NCBI RefSeq assembly: GCF_005222845.1
Contig: NZ_STFZ01000001.1
Span: 185,051-249,050 of the forward strand
Reading direction: 5' to 3'
Source of the DNA: Rhizobium sp. FY34
Lineage (GTDB): Bacteria > Pseudomonadota > Alphaproteobacteria > Rhizobiales > Rhizobiaceae
DNA: 64,000 nt
In this document: positions 45,470 to 53,994 of the stretch, piece after piece
Numbering within the stretch: position 1 is the stretch's first letter
Layout: the number at the start of each line of letters is the position of its first letter
Made by a program: the position numbers and the translations under genes
Notes under the pieces: generated by a model
The model's input: the letters and a program-made list of their open reading frames with translations, nothing else
Told to the model about the DNA's origin: nothing
Database searches by the model: none

Positions 45470-46849
45470 ATGACCATGATCCAATGCATCTCACCGGTGG
45501 ACGGCTCGGTCTATGCCGAGCGGCCGGCCATGGCTCTTGAGGCGGCGGCCGACGCGGTTGCCCGTGCGCGGCTTGCGCAGAAAAGCTGGGCAAAGCGCCC
45601 GCTGGAAGAGCGTGTCCAGCTGGTGATGAAGGGCGTCGCCCGCCTCAACGAGATGGTCGATGATGTGGTGCCGGAACTCGCCTGGATGATGGGCCGGCCG
45701 GTACGCTATGGCGGCGAGTTCAAGGGCTTTAACGAGCGCTCGAATTACGTGGCCAATGTGGCCGCCGAAGCGCTGGCGCCGATCCTGATCGAGGACAGCG
45801 CCGCCTTTACCCGCCGCATCGAGCGCGAGCCGCATGGCGTTGTTTTCGTCATTGCGCCGTGGAACTATCCCTATATGACGGCCATCAACACGGTGGCACC
45901 GGCGCTGATGGCCGGCAATACGGTCATCATCAAACACGCGGCGCAAACGCTTCTCGTTGGGGAGCGCATGGTGCGCGCCTTTGTCGAAGCGGGCGTGCCG
46001 GAAGACGTGTTCCAGAACCTCTTCCTCGATCATGCGACATCCGAAAAGCTGATTGCCGCCGGTTCCTTCAATTTCATCAATTTCACCGGTTCGGTGGCAG
46101 GCGGGCGCGCGGTCGAGCGGGCAGCGGCCGGAACCTTTACCGGCATGGGGCTGGAACTGGGCGGCAAGGATCCCGGCTATGTGATGGAAGATGCCGATCT
46201 GGATGCCGCAGTCGACACGCTGATGGATGGTGCCACCTTCAATTCCGGACAGTGCTGCTGCGGTATCGAGCGCATCTATGTGCATGAAAGCCTTTATGAT
46301 GCTTTCGTCGAAAAGTCCGTGGCCTGGGTATCGAACTACAAGCTCGGCAATCCACTGGACAAGGAAACGACGCTCGGGCCGATGGCGCATGCGCGTTTTG
46401 CCAAAACTGTTCGTGAACAAGTGGCGGATGCGGTGGCAAAGGGTGCCAAGGCCCTTGTTGACCCGAAGCTCTTCCCGCAGGATGATGGTGGTGCCTATCT
46501 CATGCCGCAAGTTTTGGTTGATGTCGATCACGCCATGGATTTCATGCGGGAAGAGACATTCGGACCGGCGGTCGGCATCATGAAGGTCAAAAGCGATGCT
46601 GAAGCCCTCGCTCTGATGAATGACTGCAAATATGGACTGACCGTCTCGCTCTGGACGAAGGATGAGGACCGCGCCTCAAGGCTCGGTGCAGAGCTTGAGA
46701 CCGGAACCGTCTTCATGAACCGTTGCGACTATCTCGATCCGGCCCTGGTCTGGACGGGTGTGAAGGAAACCGGACGGGGCGGTTCGCTCTCCACGCTCGG
46801 CTTCCACAACCTGACCCGGCCGAAATCCTATCACCTCAAGAAAGCCTGA
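45470..46849 (+). CDS. Aldehyde dehydrogenase family protein
   Basis: A 459-residue NAD(P)-dependent aldehyde dehydrogenase. The nucleotide-site and general-base region is MGLELGGKDPGYV (glutamate) and the nucleophile lies in FNSGQCCCGIERIYVHESLY near residue 262; one of three consecutive cysteines is catalytic. VFVIAPWNYPYMTAINTVAP is another family landmark. ATG at 45470 is preceded by AGGAAAAA; a TTG at 45446 would add eight residues. It precedes the alcohol dehydrogenase gene by three bases. In the inferred pathway it oxidises a gamma-glutamyl aldehyde. Confidence 0.91.
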   Translation: MTMIQCISPVDGSVYAERPAMALEAAADAVARARLAQKSWAKRPLEERVQLVMKGVARLNEMVDDVVPELAWMMGRPVRYGGEFKGFNERSNYVANVAAEALAPILIEDSAAFTRRIEREPHGVVFVIAPWNYPYMTAINTVAPALMAGNTVIIKHAAQTLLVGERMVRAFVEAGVPEDVFQNLFLDHATSEKLIAAGSFNFINFTGSVAGGRAVERAAAGTFTGMGLELGGKDPGYVMEDADLDAAVDTLMDGATFNSGQCCCGIERIYVHESLYDAFVEKSVAWVSNYKLGNPLDKETTLGPMAHARFAKTVREQVADAVAKGAKALVDPKLFPQDDGGAYLMPQVLVDVDHAMDFMREETFGPAVGIMKVKSDAEALALMNDCKYGLTVSLWTKDEDRASRLGAELETGTVFMNRCDYLDPALVWTGVKETGRGGSLSTLGFHNLTRPKSYHLKKA

Positions 46850-46852
46850 CCC

Positions 46853-47998
46853 ATGAATATTACCGCCAACTGGAGCTATCCCACCGCTGTCAAGCTTGGC
46901 CGCGGGCGCATCAAGGAACTGGCCGCCGCCTGCACATCGCTGGGCATGAAGAAGCCGCTGCTGGTCACGGATCGCGGCCTTGCGAATATGGCGATCACGC
47001 AAGGCGCGCTCGAGGTTCTTGAAGAAGCGGGTCTTGGCCGCGCCATCTTCGCAGACGTCGATCCGAACCCGAATGAAATCAATCTGGAAGCCGGCATCAA
47101 GGCGTTTCGCGATGGTGGCCATGATGGTGTCGTCGCCTTTGGCGGCGGCTCGGGTCTCGATCTGGGCAAATGCGTTGCCTTCATGGTCGGACAGACGCGT
47201 CCGGTCTGGGATTTCGAAGATGTCGGCGACTGGTGGACGCGTGCGAGCCTCGAGGGTATTGCGCCGATCGTGGCTGTTCCAACAACGGCTGGCACGGGTT
47301 CCGAAGTCGGTCGCGCCTCGGTCATCACCAATTCGCAGACGCATGTGAAGAAGATCATCTTCCATCCGAAGTTCCTGCCTGGTGTCGTTATCTGCGATCC
47401 GGAACTGACCATGGGTATGCCGAAGGCGATTACCGCCGGCACCGGCATGGATGCCTTTGCCCATTGCCTGGAAGCCTATTGCTCGCCCTTCTTCCATCCG
47501 ATGAGCCACGGCATTGCGCTTGAAGGCATGCGGCTGGTCAAGGATTTTCTGCCACGTGCCTATCATGAAGCCAATGACATCGAAGCGCGCACCAATATGA
47601 TGGCGGCTGCTGCAATGGGTGCTGTTGCCTTCCAGAAGGGGCTGGGCGCCATTCACGCCTTGTCGCATCCGATCGGCGCCGTCTACAACACCCATCACGG
47701 CATGACCAATGCCGTCGTCATGCCGGCCGTGCTGCGCTTCAACCGCAAGGCGATCGAAGAGAAGATCGTGCGGGCGGCATCCTATCTCGGGATTGCCGGC
47801 GGTTTCGATGGTTTCTATGACTATGTCCTGTCACTGCGCTCGGAACTGAATGTTCCCAACACGCTGACCGCCATGGGCATCAAGCCGGACCGGATCGACG
47901 AACTTGCCGCCATGGCCATCGAAGATCCGTCCTGCGGCGGTAACCCGGTGACGCTGACGCTGGAGAACACGAAAACACTTTTCCGCGATTGCTTCTGA
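46853..47998 (+). CDS. Iron-type alcohol dehydrogenase
   Basis: A 381-residue group III alcohol dehydrogenase. The NAD site includes VAFGGGSGLDLGKCVAFMVG; metal ligands are expected in TAGTGMDAFAHCLEAYCSP (aspartate, histidine) and AIHALSHPIGAVYNTHHGM (two histidines). It starts three bases after the aldehyde dehydrogenase stop and ends the operon before the terminator at 48020. It would oxidise a primary alcohol to the aldehyde handled by its neighbour. Confidence 0.92.
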   Translation: MNITANWSYPTAVKLGRGRIKELAAACTSLGMKKPLLVTDRGLANMAITQGALEVLEEAGLGRAIFADVDPNPNEINLEAGIKAFRDGGHDGVVAFGGGSGLDLGKCVAFMVGQTRPVWDFEDVGDWWTRASLEGIAPIVAVPTTAGTGSEVGRASVITNSQTHVKKIIFHPKFLPGVVICDPELTMGMPKAITAGTGMDAFAHCLEAYCSPFFHPMSHGIALEGMRLVKDFLPRAYHEANDIEARTNMMAAAAMGAVAFQKGLGAIHALSHPIGAVYNTHHGMTNAVVMPAVLRFNRKAIEEKIVRAASYLGIAGGFDGFYDYVLSLRSELNVPNTLTAMGIKPDRIDELAAMAIEDPSCGGNPVTLTLENTKTLFRDCF

Positions 47999-48019
47999 TC
48001 GGGTATGCAAAACTCTCTA

Positions 48020-48056
48020 CAGGGGTGCTGAGGCGCCCCTGTTATCGCCTGTTTTC
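48020..48056 (+). terminator. Terminator of the alcohol dehydrogenase operon
   Basis: CAGGGGTGC (48020-48028) pairs with GCGCCCCTG (48033-48041) with one G-T pair and a four-base loop, then a T-rich tail (48042-48056). The 48057-48221 interval beyond is AT-rich and probably holds the promoter of the ParA-like gene; I see no gene in it. Confidence 0.75.
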
Positions 48057-48221
48057 TTCATTAGAAGCAGTGAAGTCTAAGATTTATTAGGTAATATTAA
48101 CTCTCTCTAAATTTACCATTCGTTAACGCTATTTTTAGAGTATTGGCATTGTCGGCACCATGTCTCTTTCCGGTGCACGTCCGAGCGATGCGGCTCGATC
48201 ACCATCGAGGACATACGATAC

Positions 48222-48938
48222 ATGCCCGTGATATCATTCGCGAACGCCAAGGGCGGCGCTGGCAAGACCACCGCGGCACTTCTTCTTGCAACAGAACTTG
48301 CCCATCAGGGCCATCGGGTGACGCTGATCGACGCCGATCCGCAGCGCTGGATTAGCCAATGGCATGAGATGTCGGGCAATGTCCGCAACATCTCGATTGT
48401 CACGGAAGTGACGGTTGCATCCCTGCAATGTCATCTGCGGGAAATGGCATCCCACACCGATTATTTCATCATCGATCTGGCCGGCGCGCGCGATGCGCTG
48501 GTCACCACCGCCATCGGGCTTTCCGACCATGTGATGATCCCCGTGCAGGGATCTGCCATGGATGCCAAAGGTGCAGCCCAGATCCTCGATCTTCTCGCCT
48601 TGATGAAGGAAAAGGCCGGCCTTGCCATTGCCCATTCCGTGGTGCTGACGCGTGTGACGGCCATGGTGACCACCCGGTCGCTGGTGGCGATCAAGGGGCT
48701 GCTCGCACAACGCGGCGTCAATGTGCTGAACACGCCGATCGGCGAACGCACCGCATTCCGCGAACTCTTCGAAGTGGGCGGCACGCTGCACACACTCGAT
48801 GGTGCCAAGGTTTCCAATCTCGACAAGGCCCGTGACAATGCCCGCGCCCTTGCCGATGAGGTGAAGCGTCTGATGCCCATGCGGGTCATCCGCTCAGGTA
48901 TTCCGCGCGTGATCAATTTTGGCCGCAACGCCGCCTGA
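48222..48938 (+). CDS. VirC1/ParA-like P-loop ATPase
   Basis: A 238-residue ParA/MinD-superfamily ATPase. The deviant Walker A is [20 protein letters not shown] with the signature lysine, and Walker B is [23 protein letters not shown] recalls VirC1 of Agrobacterium, which stimulates relaxosome transfer of T-DNA, and ParA proteins that partition replicons. No ParB-like, VirC2-like or replication gene is adjacent; neighbours are metabolic and cell-wall genes. ATG at 48222 has no strong Shine-Dalgarno but the conserved N-terminus fits. A cargo-positioning or partition role is inferred only from family. Confidence 0.88.
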   Translation: MPVISFANAKGGAGKTTAALLLATELAHQGHRVTLIDADPQRWISQWHEMSGNVRNISIVTEVTVASLQCHLREMASHTDYFIIDLAGARDALVTTAIGLSDHVMIPVQGSAMDAKGAAQILDLLALMKEKAGLAIAHSVVLTRVTAMVTTRSLVAIKGLLAQRGVNVLNTPIGERTAFRELFEVGGTLHTLDGAKVSNLDKARDNARALADEVKRLMPMRVIRSGIPRVINFGRNAA

Positions 48939-48956
48939 TCAGGCTCCATTGAACAC

Positions 48957-48989
48957 ACAGAAAGGGCGCCGTGTCGGCGCCCTTTCTGT
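48957..48989. terminator. Bidirectional terminator between ParA-like and L,D-transpeptidase genes
   Basis: Perfect 14-base arms ACAGAAAGGGCGCC (48957-48970) and GGCGCCCTTTCTGT (48976-48989) with a five-base loop, between two convergent genes. Confidence 0.88.
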
Positions 48990-49004
48990 TGGAAGATGAT
49001 CCGG

Positions 49005-50405
49005 TCAGTCGGTGAATTCGACAACCGTGCCGGGCTTCACCATCTTGGCAAGCTCCGTTGCATCCCAATTCGTCAGGCGAATACAGCCATGGCTGTTTGT
49101 CTTGCCGATCTTGGAGGGCTCCGGCGTTCCATGAATGCCATAGGTGGGCTTGGACAGGGCGATCCAGACCGTGCCGACAGGCCCGTTCGGGCCTGGCGGG
49201 ATCTGCAGGATCTGGTCATTGTCGCCCTGCTTGAAGTTGATCTTCGGATTGTAGGTATAGCCGGGATTGAGCGCGATGCGCTGTACCGTATGGGTTCCCA
49301 CGGGCGAGGGCGTGTCGGAGGAACCGATCGTTGCCGGATAGGCCGAGATCAGTTTTCCATCTGCCCCATAGGCAAACACCTGTTTGCGGCCCTTGTCGGC
49401 GACAATGCGCACGACCTCTCCGGTCTTCGGCTGGCCGGGGCTGACCACCTTGATCGTATTGCCCGGAATGGTGAAATCGACATTCGGGTTCAATGCCTTC
49501 AGATAGCCTTCGTCCATGTGGAAACGCTCGGCCAGCGCTTCGGTGGTCGATGTATAGGACATTGCCGGCACTTGCGCCTTGTGCGCATAGTCATCCGGGA
49601 TGGAGGCAACATAAGGACCGGCCGCATCGGCGGCGGTAATCGTGTAATCCACGATCGGAAGGCCACCCGAATAGGATAGCCTTTGCAGGATTTCTTCGGA
49701 ATTGTTTGGATCAAGCGTCTCGCCGGTCATTTCCTGCCAGGCAGCGATCGCTTTGTTGACGTTATCGCCCAGGTGTCCATCGATAACGCCGGGCGAAATG
49801 CCTTCGCGATCGAGAAACACCTGAAGTGCGACGATTTCCGCCTGCGGCTTCTTCGTGACGGTCAGGATCGGCGAGGTGCTGCGCGGCGCGATATTGGGTT
49901 GCGGCAAGGTGGATTGTGGCTCAAGCGATGCATCCTGCTCGTTGCCATCATCGACGATTGCTCCATCGGCATCCAGCGGCAGGCGCACGATCGAGCCATC
50001 ATGGGGGATGGCGCCGGTGATGGCGCCCGGTTCGCCGGGTCTGTATTCGCGGTAGTCCCGGAAACCATATCCGGCATTCTGTTGGTTCTCGTACGGGCGG
50101 GGTGCTGGCGGGAACCCGTTGTTGCGGCGATAGCCACCATTGGCAGTTGCTGGTCGCGTATCGCTTTGTATTTCGGTTGCCACCACATTGCCGAAGTGGT
50201 CGAGAAGAACCTTGCGGCCCATGCGGTCACGCGTCACCACGACATCGCCTGCATCGGGAATATAGTCGAGGAGGGCCCCATCGGGTGCGACCAGAATGGT
50301 GTCCGAGGACTGACGGCTGTAGGCACCCTGCGCATTGGCCGGGATGGCGGACTGTAAAGCCAGGAGAACGACCAGGCCGATGCTTGTCAAAAGTGTAGGC
50401 TTCAC
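49005..50405 (-). CDS. Exported L,D-transpeptidase (YkuD family)
   Basis: A 466-residue cell-wall enzyme. A signal peptide ends near ANA of LQSAIPANAQGA. A peptidoglycan-binding-type domain lies about residues 190-245. The catalytic YkuD domain follows (about 315-465) with the motif YGIHGTPEPSKIGKTNSHGC and IRL after it; the cysteine of SHGCIRL is the nucleophile. It makes 3-3 crosslinks in peptidoglycan or links outer-membrane proteins, as known for rhizobia. The proline- and glutamine-rich region at about 95-185 is a linker. It is convergent with the ParA-like gene. Confidence 0.92.
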   Translation of the reverse strand: MKPTLLTSIGLVVLLALQSAIPANAQGAYSRQSSDTILVAPDGALLDYIPDAGDVVVTRDRMGRKVLLDHFGNVVATEIQSDTRPATANGGYRRNNGFPPAPRPYENQQNAGYGFRDYREYRPGEPGAITGAIPHDGSIVRLPLDADGAIVDDGNEQDASLEPQSTLPQPNIAPRSTSPILTVTKKPQAEIVALQVFLDREGISPGVIDGHLGDNVNKAIAAWQEMTGETLDPNNSEEILQRLSYSGGLPIVDYTITAADAAGPYVASIPDDYAHKAQVPAMSYTSTTEALAERFHMDEGYLKALNPNVDFTIPGNTIKVVSPGQPKTGEVVRIVADKGRKQVFAYGADGKLISAYPATIGSSDTPSPVGTHTVQRIALNPGYTYNPKINFKQGDNDQILQIPPGPNGPVGTVWIALSKPTYGIHGTPEPSKIGKTNSHGCIRLTNWDATELAKMVKPGTVVEFTD

Positions 50406-50590
50406 GTTATCACCGTTTCTAGGTCACGCTTTTCAACGGCGGCGCCGCTGCCTCGTTCCCCACGCTAAGATCCTCTTCTGACAGATGAACTTTGACGCGA
50501 GTAAGGAAAAGTCGAAAGTTAGAGTGAACCAAACATTAAAGTGATCAATTTTTTGCACCGGTGGGCATCGTTGCGCAAGGGAGGAACTGT

Positions 50591-51430
50591 GTGAAGGCGT
50601 TCAAGGCGGCTCTCGGGCCCAAATTGTTTCTGGATGAGACCAGCGTACTCGATATTGGCAGCTGTTTCATCAATGGTGTTGATGTCGCACCGGGTCGCGC
50701 TATCCCAGATGATGGCGATCCGCGAATCGATCATTCGCTGGAAGGTTTCCTGTTTACCTGTGGGCCGGACCATATTCGCCACCCGGAACCCATTCCCGGC
50801 GATGCAGGCGGCCGCAAATTTCCGCTGCACGGGTCCTATTCCTCGCACCCCGCCGAAATCCTGTTCTGGGATCACGTGGGTGACGACGCCGAATGCAAGG
50901 CCGGCGTGAAGGTTTTGACGGCAGACGGTGGCGAAGCGCTTCTCGATCGTCACTATCGCATCCACGGTGCAACGGGTGAGGTGAGCCTGCAAGACCGTGT
51001 GACGAATACCGGATCAACGCCCTTTGCCAAGGTGCACATGTATCACATGAACCTTGGCGCCGTGCTGTTTGATGATCAGGTGCGCCTCACCGGCGACATG
51101 CTGGAGAACGGCGGCTTTTCCTGGCGCTTTGGCGAAGAACCGGGCGGTGTGTTCTGTGTGCCCGCCGCTGTTGCCGGCAAGGACTGGGCGCAGTTGGTGC
51201 TTGGTCCGATTGCGGCGCTGGGTGGCGTCAGCCTGCGCGTTCGTTTCCGGACCGATACGCTGCCCTTTCTGCAGGTCTGGCGAAACCAGCAGGCGCCGGC
51301 CCATGTTCTGGGCATCGAGCCGGTCTCGCATCGTTGGGTGGACCGGGCGGAATTGCAGGCACAAGGCGAGTTGCAGATGCTCAATCCGGGCGAAAGCGTC
51401 GAATATGGTCTGCGCTTTGCCTTTGTCTGA
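50591..51430 (+). CDS. DUF4432-like aldose-epimerase-fold protein
   Basis: A 279-residue protein resembling DUF4432/aldose-1-epimerase-like beta-sandwich proteins: motifs LHGSYSSHPAEILFWD, a tandem of strands, and HMYHMNLGAVLFDDQVRL. GTG at 50591 is strongly supported by AAGGGAGG six to thirteen bases upstream; a start ten codons earlier is less likely. It has no signal peptide. Family members may act on sugars or sugar acids, but no function is known to me for this one. The gene begins a short plus-strand series with the next two genes. Confidence 0.78.
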   Translation: MKAFKAALGPKLFLDETSVLDIGSCFINGVDVAPGRAIPDDGDPRIDHSLEGFLFTCGPDHIRHPEPIPGDAGGRKFPLHGSYSSHPAEILFWDHVGDDAECKAGVKVLTADGGEALLDRHYRIHGATGEVSLQDRVTNTGSTPFAKVHMYHMNLGAVLFDDQVRLTGDMLENGGFSWRFGEEPGGVFCVPAAVAGKDWAQLVLGPIAALGGVSLRVRFRTDTLPFLQVWRNQQAPAHVLGIEPVSHRWVDRAELQAQGELQMLNPGESVEYGLRFAFV

Positions 51431-51516
51431 ACTGCCAATCGGACGGGTGGCGTCATTGACGCCACTCATGTGCCATCGTAAGTGAAGGCCCTGTTTTTCA
51501 TAGCGAGGACCGCGTC

Positions 51517-51855
51517 ATGGACATCCGCCAGATCAACGATGAATATTCGGTCACGGGCCAGATCACGCCCGAGGATCTCGACCTCATCAAGGCCATGGGC
51601 TTCAAGTCTATCGTCTGCAATCGCCCTGACGAGGAAGAGCCTGGCCAGCCGAGCTTTGATGCGGTCGCCGCACGGGCCAAGGAACTTGGCTTCGATATCG
51701 CCTATGTGCCGGTTGGCCGCATGGGCGTCGATGCCGAAGCGGTCAAGGGCATGGTCGATGCGCTGGACGAATTCCCGCGTCCCATGCTCGGCTATTGCCG
51801 GTCCGGTGCGCGTTCCACGGCGATCTATGAAAAGAGCCTGCACATTCGCGGCTGA
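51517..51855 (+). CDS. TIGR01244-type phosphatase/sulfur-transferase-like protein
   Basis: A 112-residue cysteine-phosphatase-fold domain. The CX5R active site appears as YCRSGARSTAIYEK near residue 95. The N-terminus INDEYSVTGQITPEDLDLIK and SIVCNRPDEEEPGQPSFD match the family placed in front of beta-lactamase-like hydrolases in other bacteria. Here it stands alone. Possibly a dual-specificity phosphatase or sulfide-related enzyme; assignment is by motif only. Confidence 0.85.
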   Translation: MDIRQINDEYSVTGQITPEDLDLIKAMGFKSIVCNRPDEEEPGQPSFDAVAARAKELGFDIAYVPVGRMGVDAEAVKGMVDALDEFPRPMLGYCRSGARSTAIYEKSLHIRG

Positions 51856-51919
51856 TACTTAAACTTCCGCCGAACCGTCATCGGTTTCATCCAAGCTCGT
51901 TTCAATGGGGAGCATTTCC

Positions 51920-52261
51920 ATGAGCATTACGCGTATCGAACCCGGCAAGCGCATGAGCGGCGCCGTCGTTCACGGCAATACCGTCTATCTGGCCGGCCAG
52001 GTTGGCGAAGGCACGTCTGTTACCGAACAGTCGAAGTCGGCGCTGGCTGAAGTCGATCGTCTGCTGGCGCTGGCCGGTTCTGACAAGTCTAAGATCCTGC
52101 AGACCATCATCTACCTTTCCGACATGTCGACCTTTGCCGAAATGAACGCTGTCTGGGAAGCCTGGGTCGATCCGGCAAATCCGCCGGCCCGCGCCACGAG
52201 CGGTGCGCCTCTGGCAACGCCTGACTACAAGGTCGAGTTCATAGTGACGGCCGCGATCTAA
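51920..52261 (+). CDS. RidA-family enamine/imine deaminase
   Basis: A 113-residue RidA/YjgF protein. It begins MSITRIEPGKRMSGAVVHGN, and its conserved arginine is in NPPARATSGAPLATPDYKVE. RidA proteins hydrolyse reactive enamines made by PLP enzymes. The last conserved cysteine-containing motif is altered, so a subgroup function is possible. ATG at 51920 has GGGGAG upstream; an earlier in-frame ATG at 51905 is less likely. Ends before a bidirectional terminator. Confidence 0.88.
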   Translation: MSITRIEPGKRMSGAVVHGNTVYLAGQVGEGTSVTEQSKSALAEVDRLLALAGSDKSKILQTIIYLSDMSTFAEMNAVWEAWVDPANPPARATSGAPLATPDYKVEFIVTAAI

Positions 52262-52285
52262 GCGCCGTTTCTTGAAAGAAGAGAC

Positions 52286-52322
52286 AAAAGCCCGGCGGAT
52301 CGTGATGATCCGCCGGGCTTTT
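52286..52322. terminator. Bidirectional terminator between ridA-like and ThDP enzyme genes
   Basis: Perfect 16-base arms AAAAGCCCGGCGGATC (52286-52301) and GATCCGCCGGGCTTTT (52307-52322) with a five-base loop and A/T ends, between convergent genes. Confidence 0.92.
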
Positions 52323-52344
52323 TGCGGTCAAAGGAGTGCTGAGA

Positions 52345-53994
52345 TCACGCTTTCTCGCGGATCTGGGTCAGCGTGCGGGCAGGGGTGATGGCTTCGGCAT
52401 CCAGCATAATTTCGATGATCGAAGGCTTGCCCGACGCACGGGCGCGCTCAAAAGCCGGGCCGAAATCCTCGGTCTTTTCCACCCGCTCGCCATGGCCGCC
52501 ATAGGCTGCGGCAAAGGCTACGAAATCCGGATTGACGAGATCTGTTGCGCTGACGCGGCCGGGAAATTCCCGCTCCTGATGCATGCGGATCGTCCCATAG
52601 GTGCCGTTGTTGACGAGCACGGTGATGATCGGCAGCTTGTAGCGAACGGCGGTGATGAATTCCTGCCCATGCATCATGAAACATCCATCGCCGGCAAAGC
52701 ATACGACTTCGCGCTCTGGAAACAGATGTTTGGCGGCAACGGCTGCCGGCAGTCCATAACCCATGGAGCCAGATGTCGGCGCCGATTGGGTATTATAGGC
52801 CTGGAAACGGTGGAAACGGTGCAGCCAGGTGGCATAATTGCCGGCGCCATTGGTAAACACGGTGTCCTTGGCGCAGTTTGCCTCGATCCATTCCATGATC
52901 GGCCCCATCTGCACCGCGCCCGGTCCAGTCTTCGGCGGTGTCGACCATTTGAGATAGGCATCGTGCATGGCTGCACTCCGCTCGGCCCAGATCGGCCAAG
53001 CGGGTTCTTCCAGATCCTTGATGGCAGAAACGAATTCGGCAGGGCCGGCACAGATGGCGAGATCCGGGCGGTAGATGCGGCCAAGCTCTTCGGGGTCGGG
53101 GAATACATGGACGATCTTCTGGGACGGGTAGGGAATATCCAGAAGCGTATAGCCGGAAGACGGCATTTCCGACATGCGAGCGCCGAGCAGCACGATCAGG
53201 TCGCTGTCCTTGATCTCGCGTGCCAGCGTCGGATTGATGCCGATCCCGACATCGCCGGCATAGCAGGTGTGCATATGGTCAAACAGCATCTGGCGGCGGA
53301 AGGAGCAGCCGACCGGCACATGGAAGCGTTCGGCAAAGGTGCGGAAATCGGCAACGGCCTCCTCGCTCCAGCGGGTGCCGCCAATGATGAACATCGGTCG
53401 GCGTGCCGCGCGCAACATGGTCTCGAATTGGACAATCTGGCTTTTGCCCGGATGGCTTTCGACCGGCATGTAATGCTGCGCCTGCGGTGCCTCGACCATG
53501 TCCATCAGCATGTCTTCCGGCAGGGTCAGTACCACGGGGCCGGGGCGGCCGGATGTGGCAATGGCAAAGGCGCGGGTGACGAATTCGGGAATGCGCCGCG
53601 CATCGTCGATCTCGCCCACCCATTTGGCAAACTCGGTGAAGGCCCGCCGATACTCGACCTCCTGAAAGGCCTCGCGTTCGCGCGCATCGCGCTGCACCTG
53701 GCCGATGAACAGGATCATCGGGATCGAATCCTGCATGGCGACATGCAGGCCGGCGGAGGCATTGGTGGCGCCCGGTCCGCGGGTGACCATGCAGATGCCG
53801 GGCTGGCCGGTCAGGCGTCCCCAGCTATCGGCCATCATGGCGGCGCCACCTTCCTGGCGGCAGACGAGAACATCGATGCCGCTGTCATAGAGCGCGTCGA
53901 GCACGGCCAGATAGCTCTCGCCGGGGACGCAGGAGACGCGCGTGACGCCGTTTGCCTTCAGGGCCTCGACGATGAGTTGACCGCCGGTCTTCAT
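52345..53994 (-). CDS. Thiamine-diphosphate-dependent enzyme, acetolactate-synthase-like
   Basis: A 549-residue ThDP enzyme. The catalytic glutamate is in CRQEGGAAMMADSWGRLTGQ near residue 47 and the cofactor motif is GDGCFMMHGQEFITAV...VLVNNGTYG. The overall plan (N-terminal PYR, middle Rossmann-like, C-terminal PP domain) is that of acetolactate synthase and oxalyl-CoA decarboxylase. Its ATG overlaps the CaiB gene by four bases. I see no adjacent small regulatory subunit, so branched-chain amino acid synthesis is unlikely. A decarboxylase acting on a CoA ester produced by its partner is plausible. Confidence 0.86.
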   Translation of the reverse strand: MKTGGQLIVEALKANGVTRVSCVPGESYLAVLDALYDSGIDVLVCRQEGGAAMMADSWGRLTGQPGICMVTRGPGATNASAGLHVAMQDSIPMILFIGQVQRDAREREAFQEVEYRRAFTEFAKWVGEIDDARRIPEFVTRAFAIATSGRPGPVVLTLPEDMLMDMVEAPQAQHYMPVESHPGKSQIVQFETMLRAARRPMFIIGGTRWSEEAVADFRTFAERFHVPVGCSFRRQMLFDHMHTCYAGDVGIGINPTLAREIKDSDLIVLLGARMSEMPSSGYTLLDIPYPSQKIVHVFPDPEELGRIYRPDLAICAGPAEFVSAIKDLEEPAWPIWAERSAAMHDAYLKWSTPPKTGPGAVQMGPIMEWIEANCAKDTVFTNGAGNYATWLHRFHRFQAYNTQSAPTSGSMGYGLPAAVAAKHLFPEREVVCFAGDGCFMMHGQEFITAVRYKLPIITVLVNNGTYGTIRMHQEREFPGRVSATDLVNPDFVAFAAAYGGHGERVEKTEDFGPAFERARASGKPSIIEIMLDAEAITPARTLTQIREKA

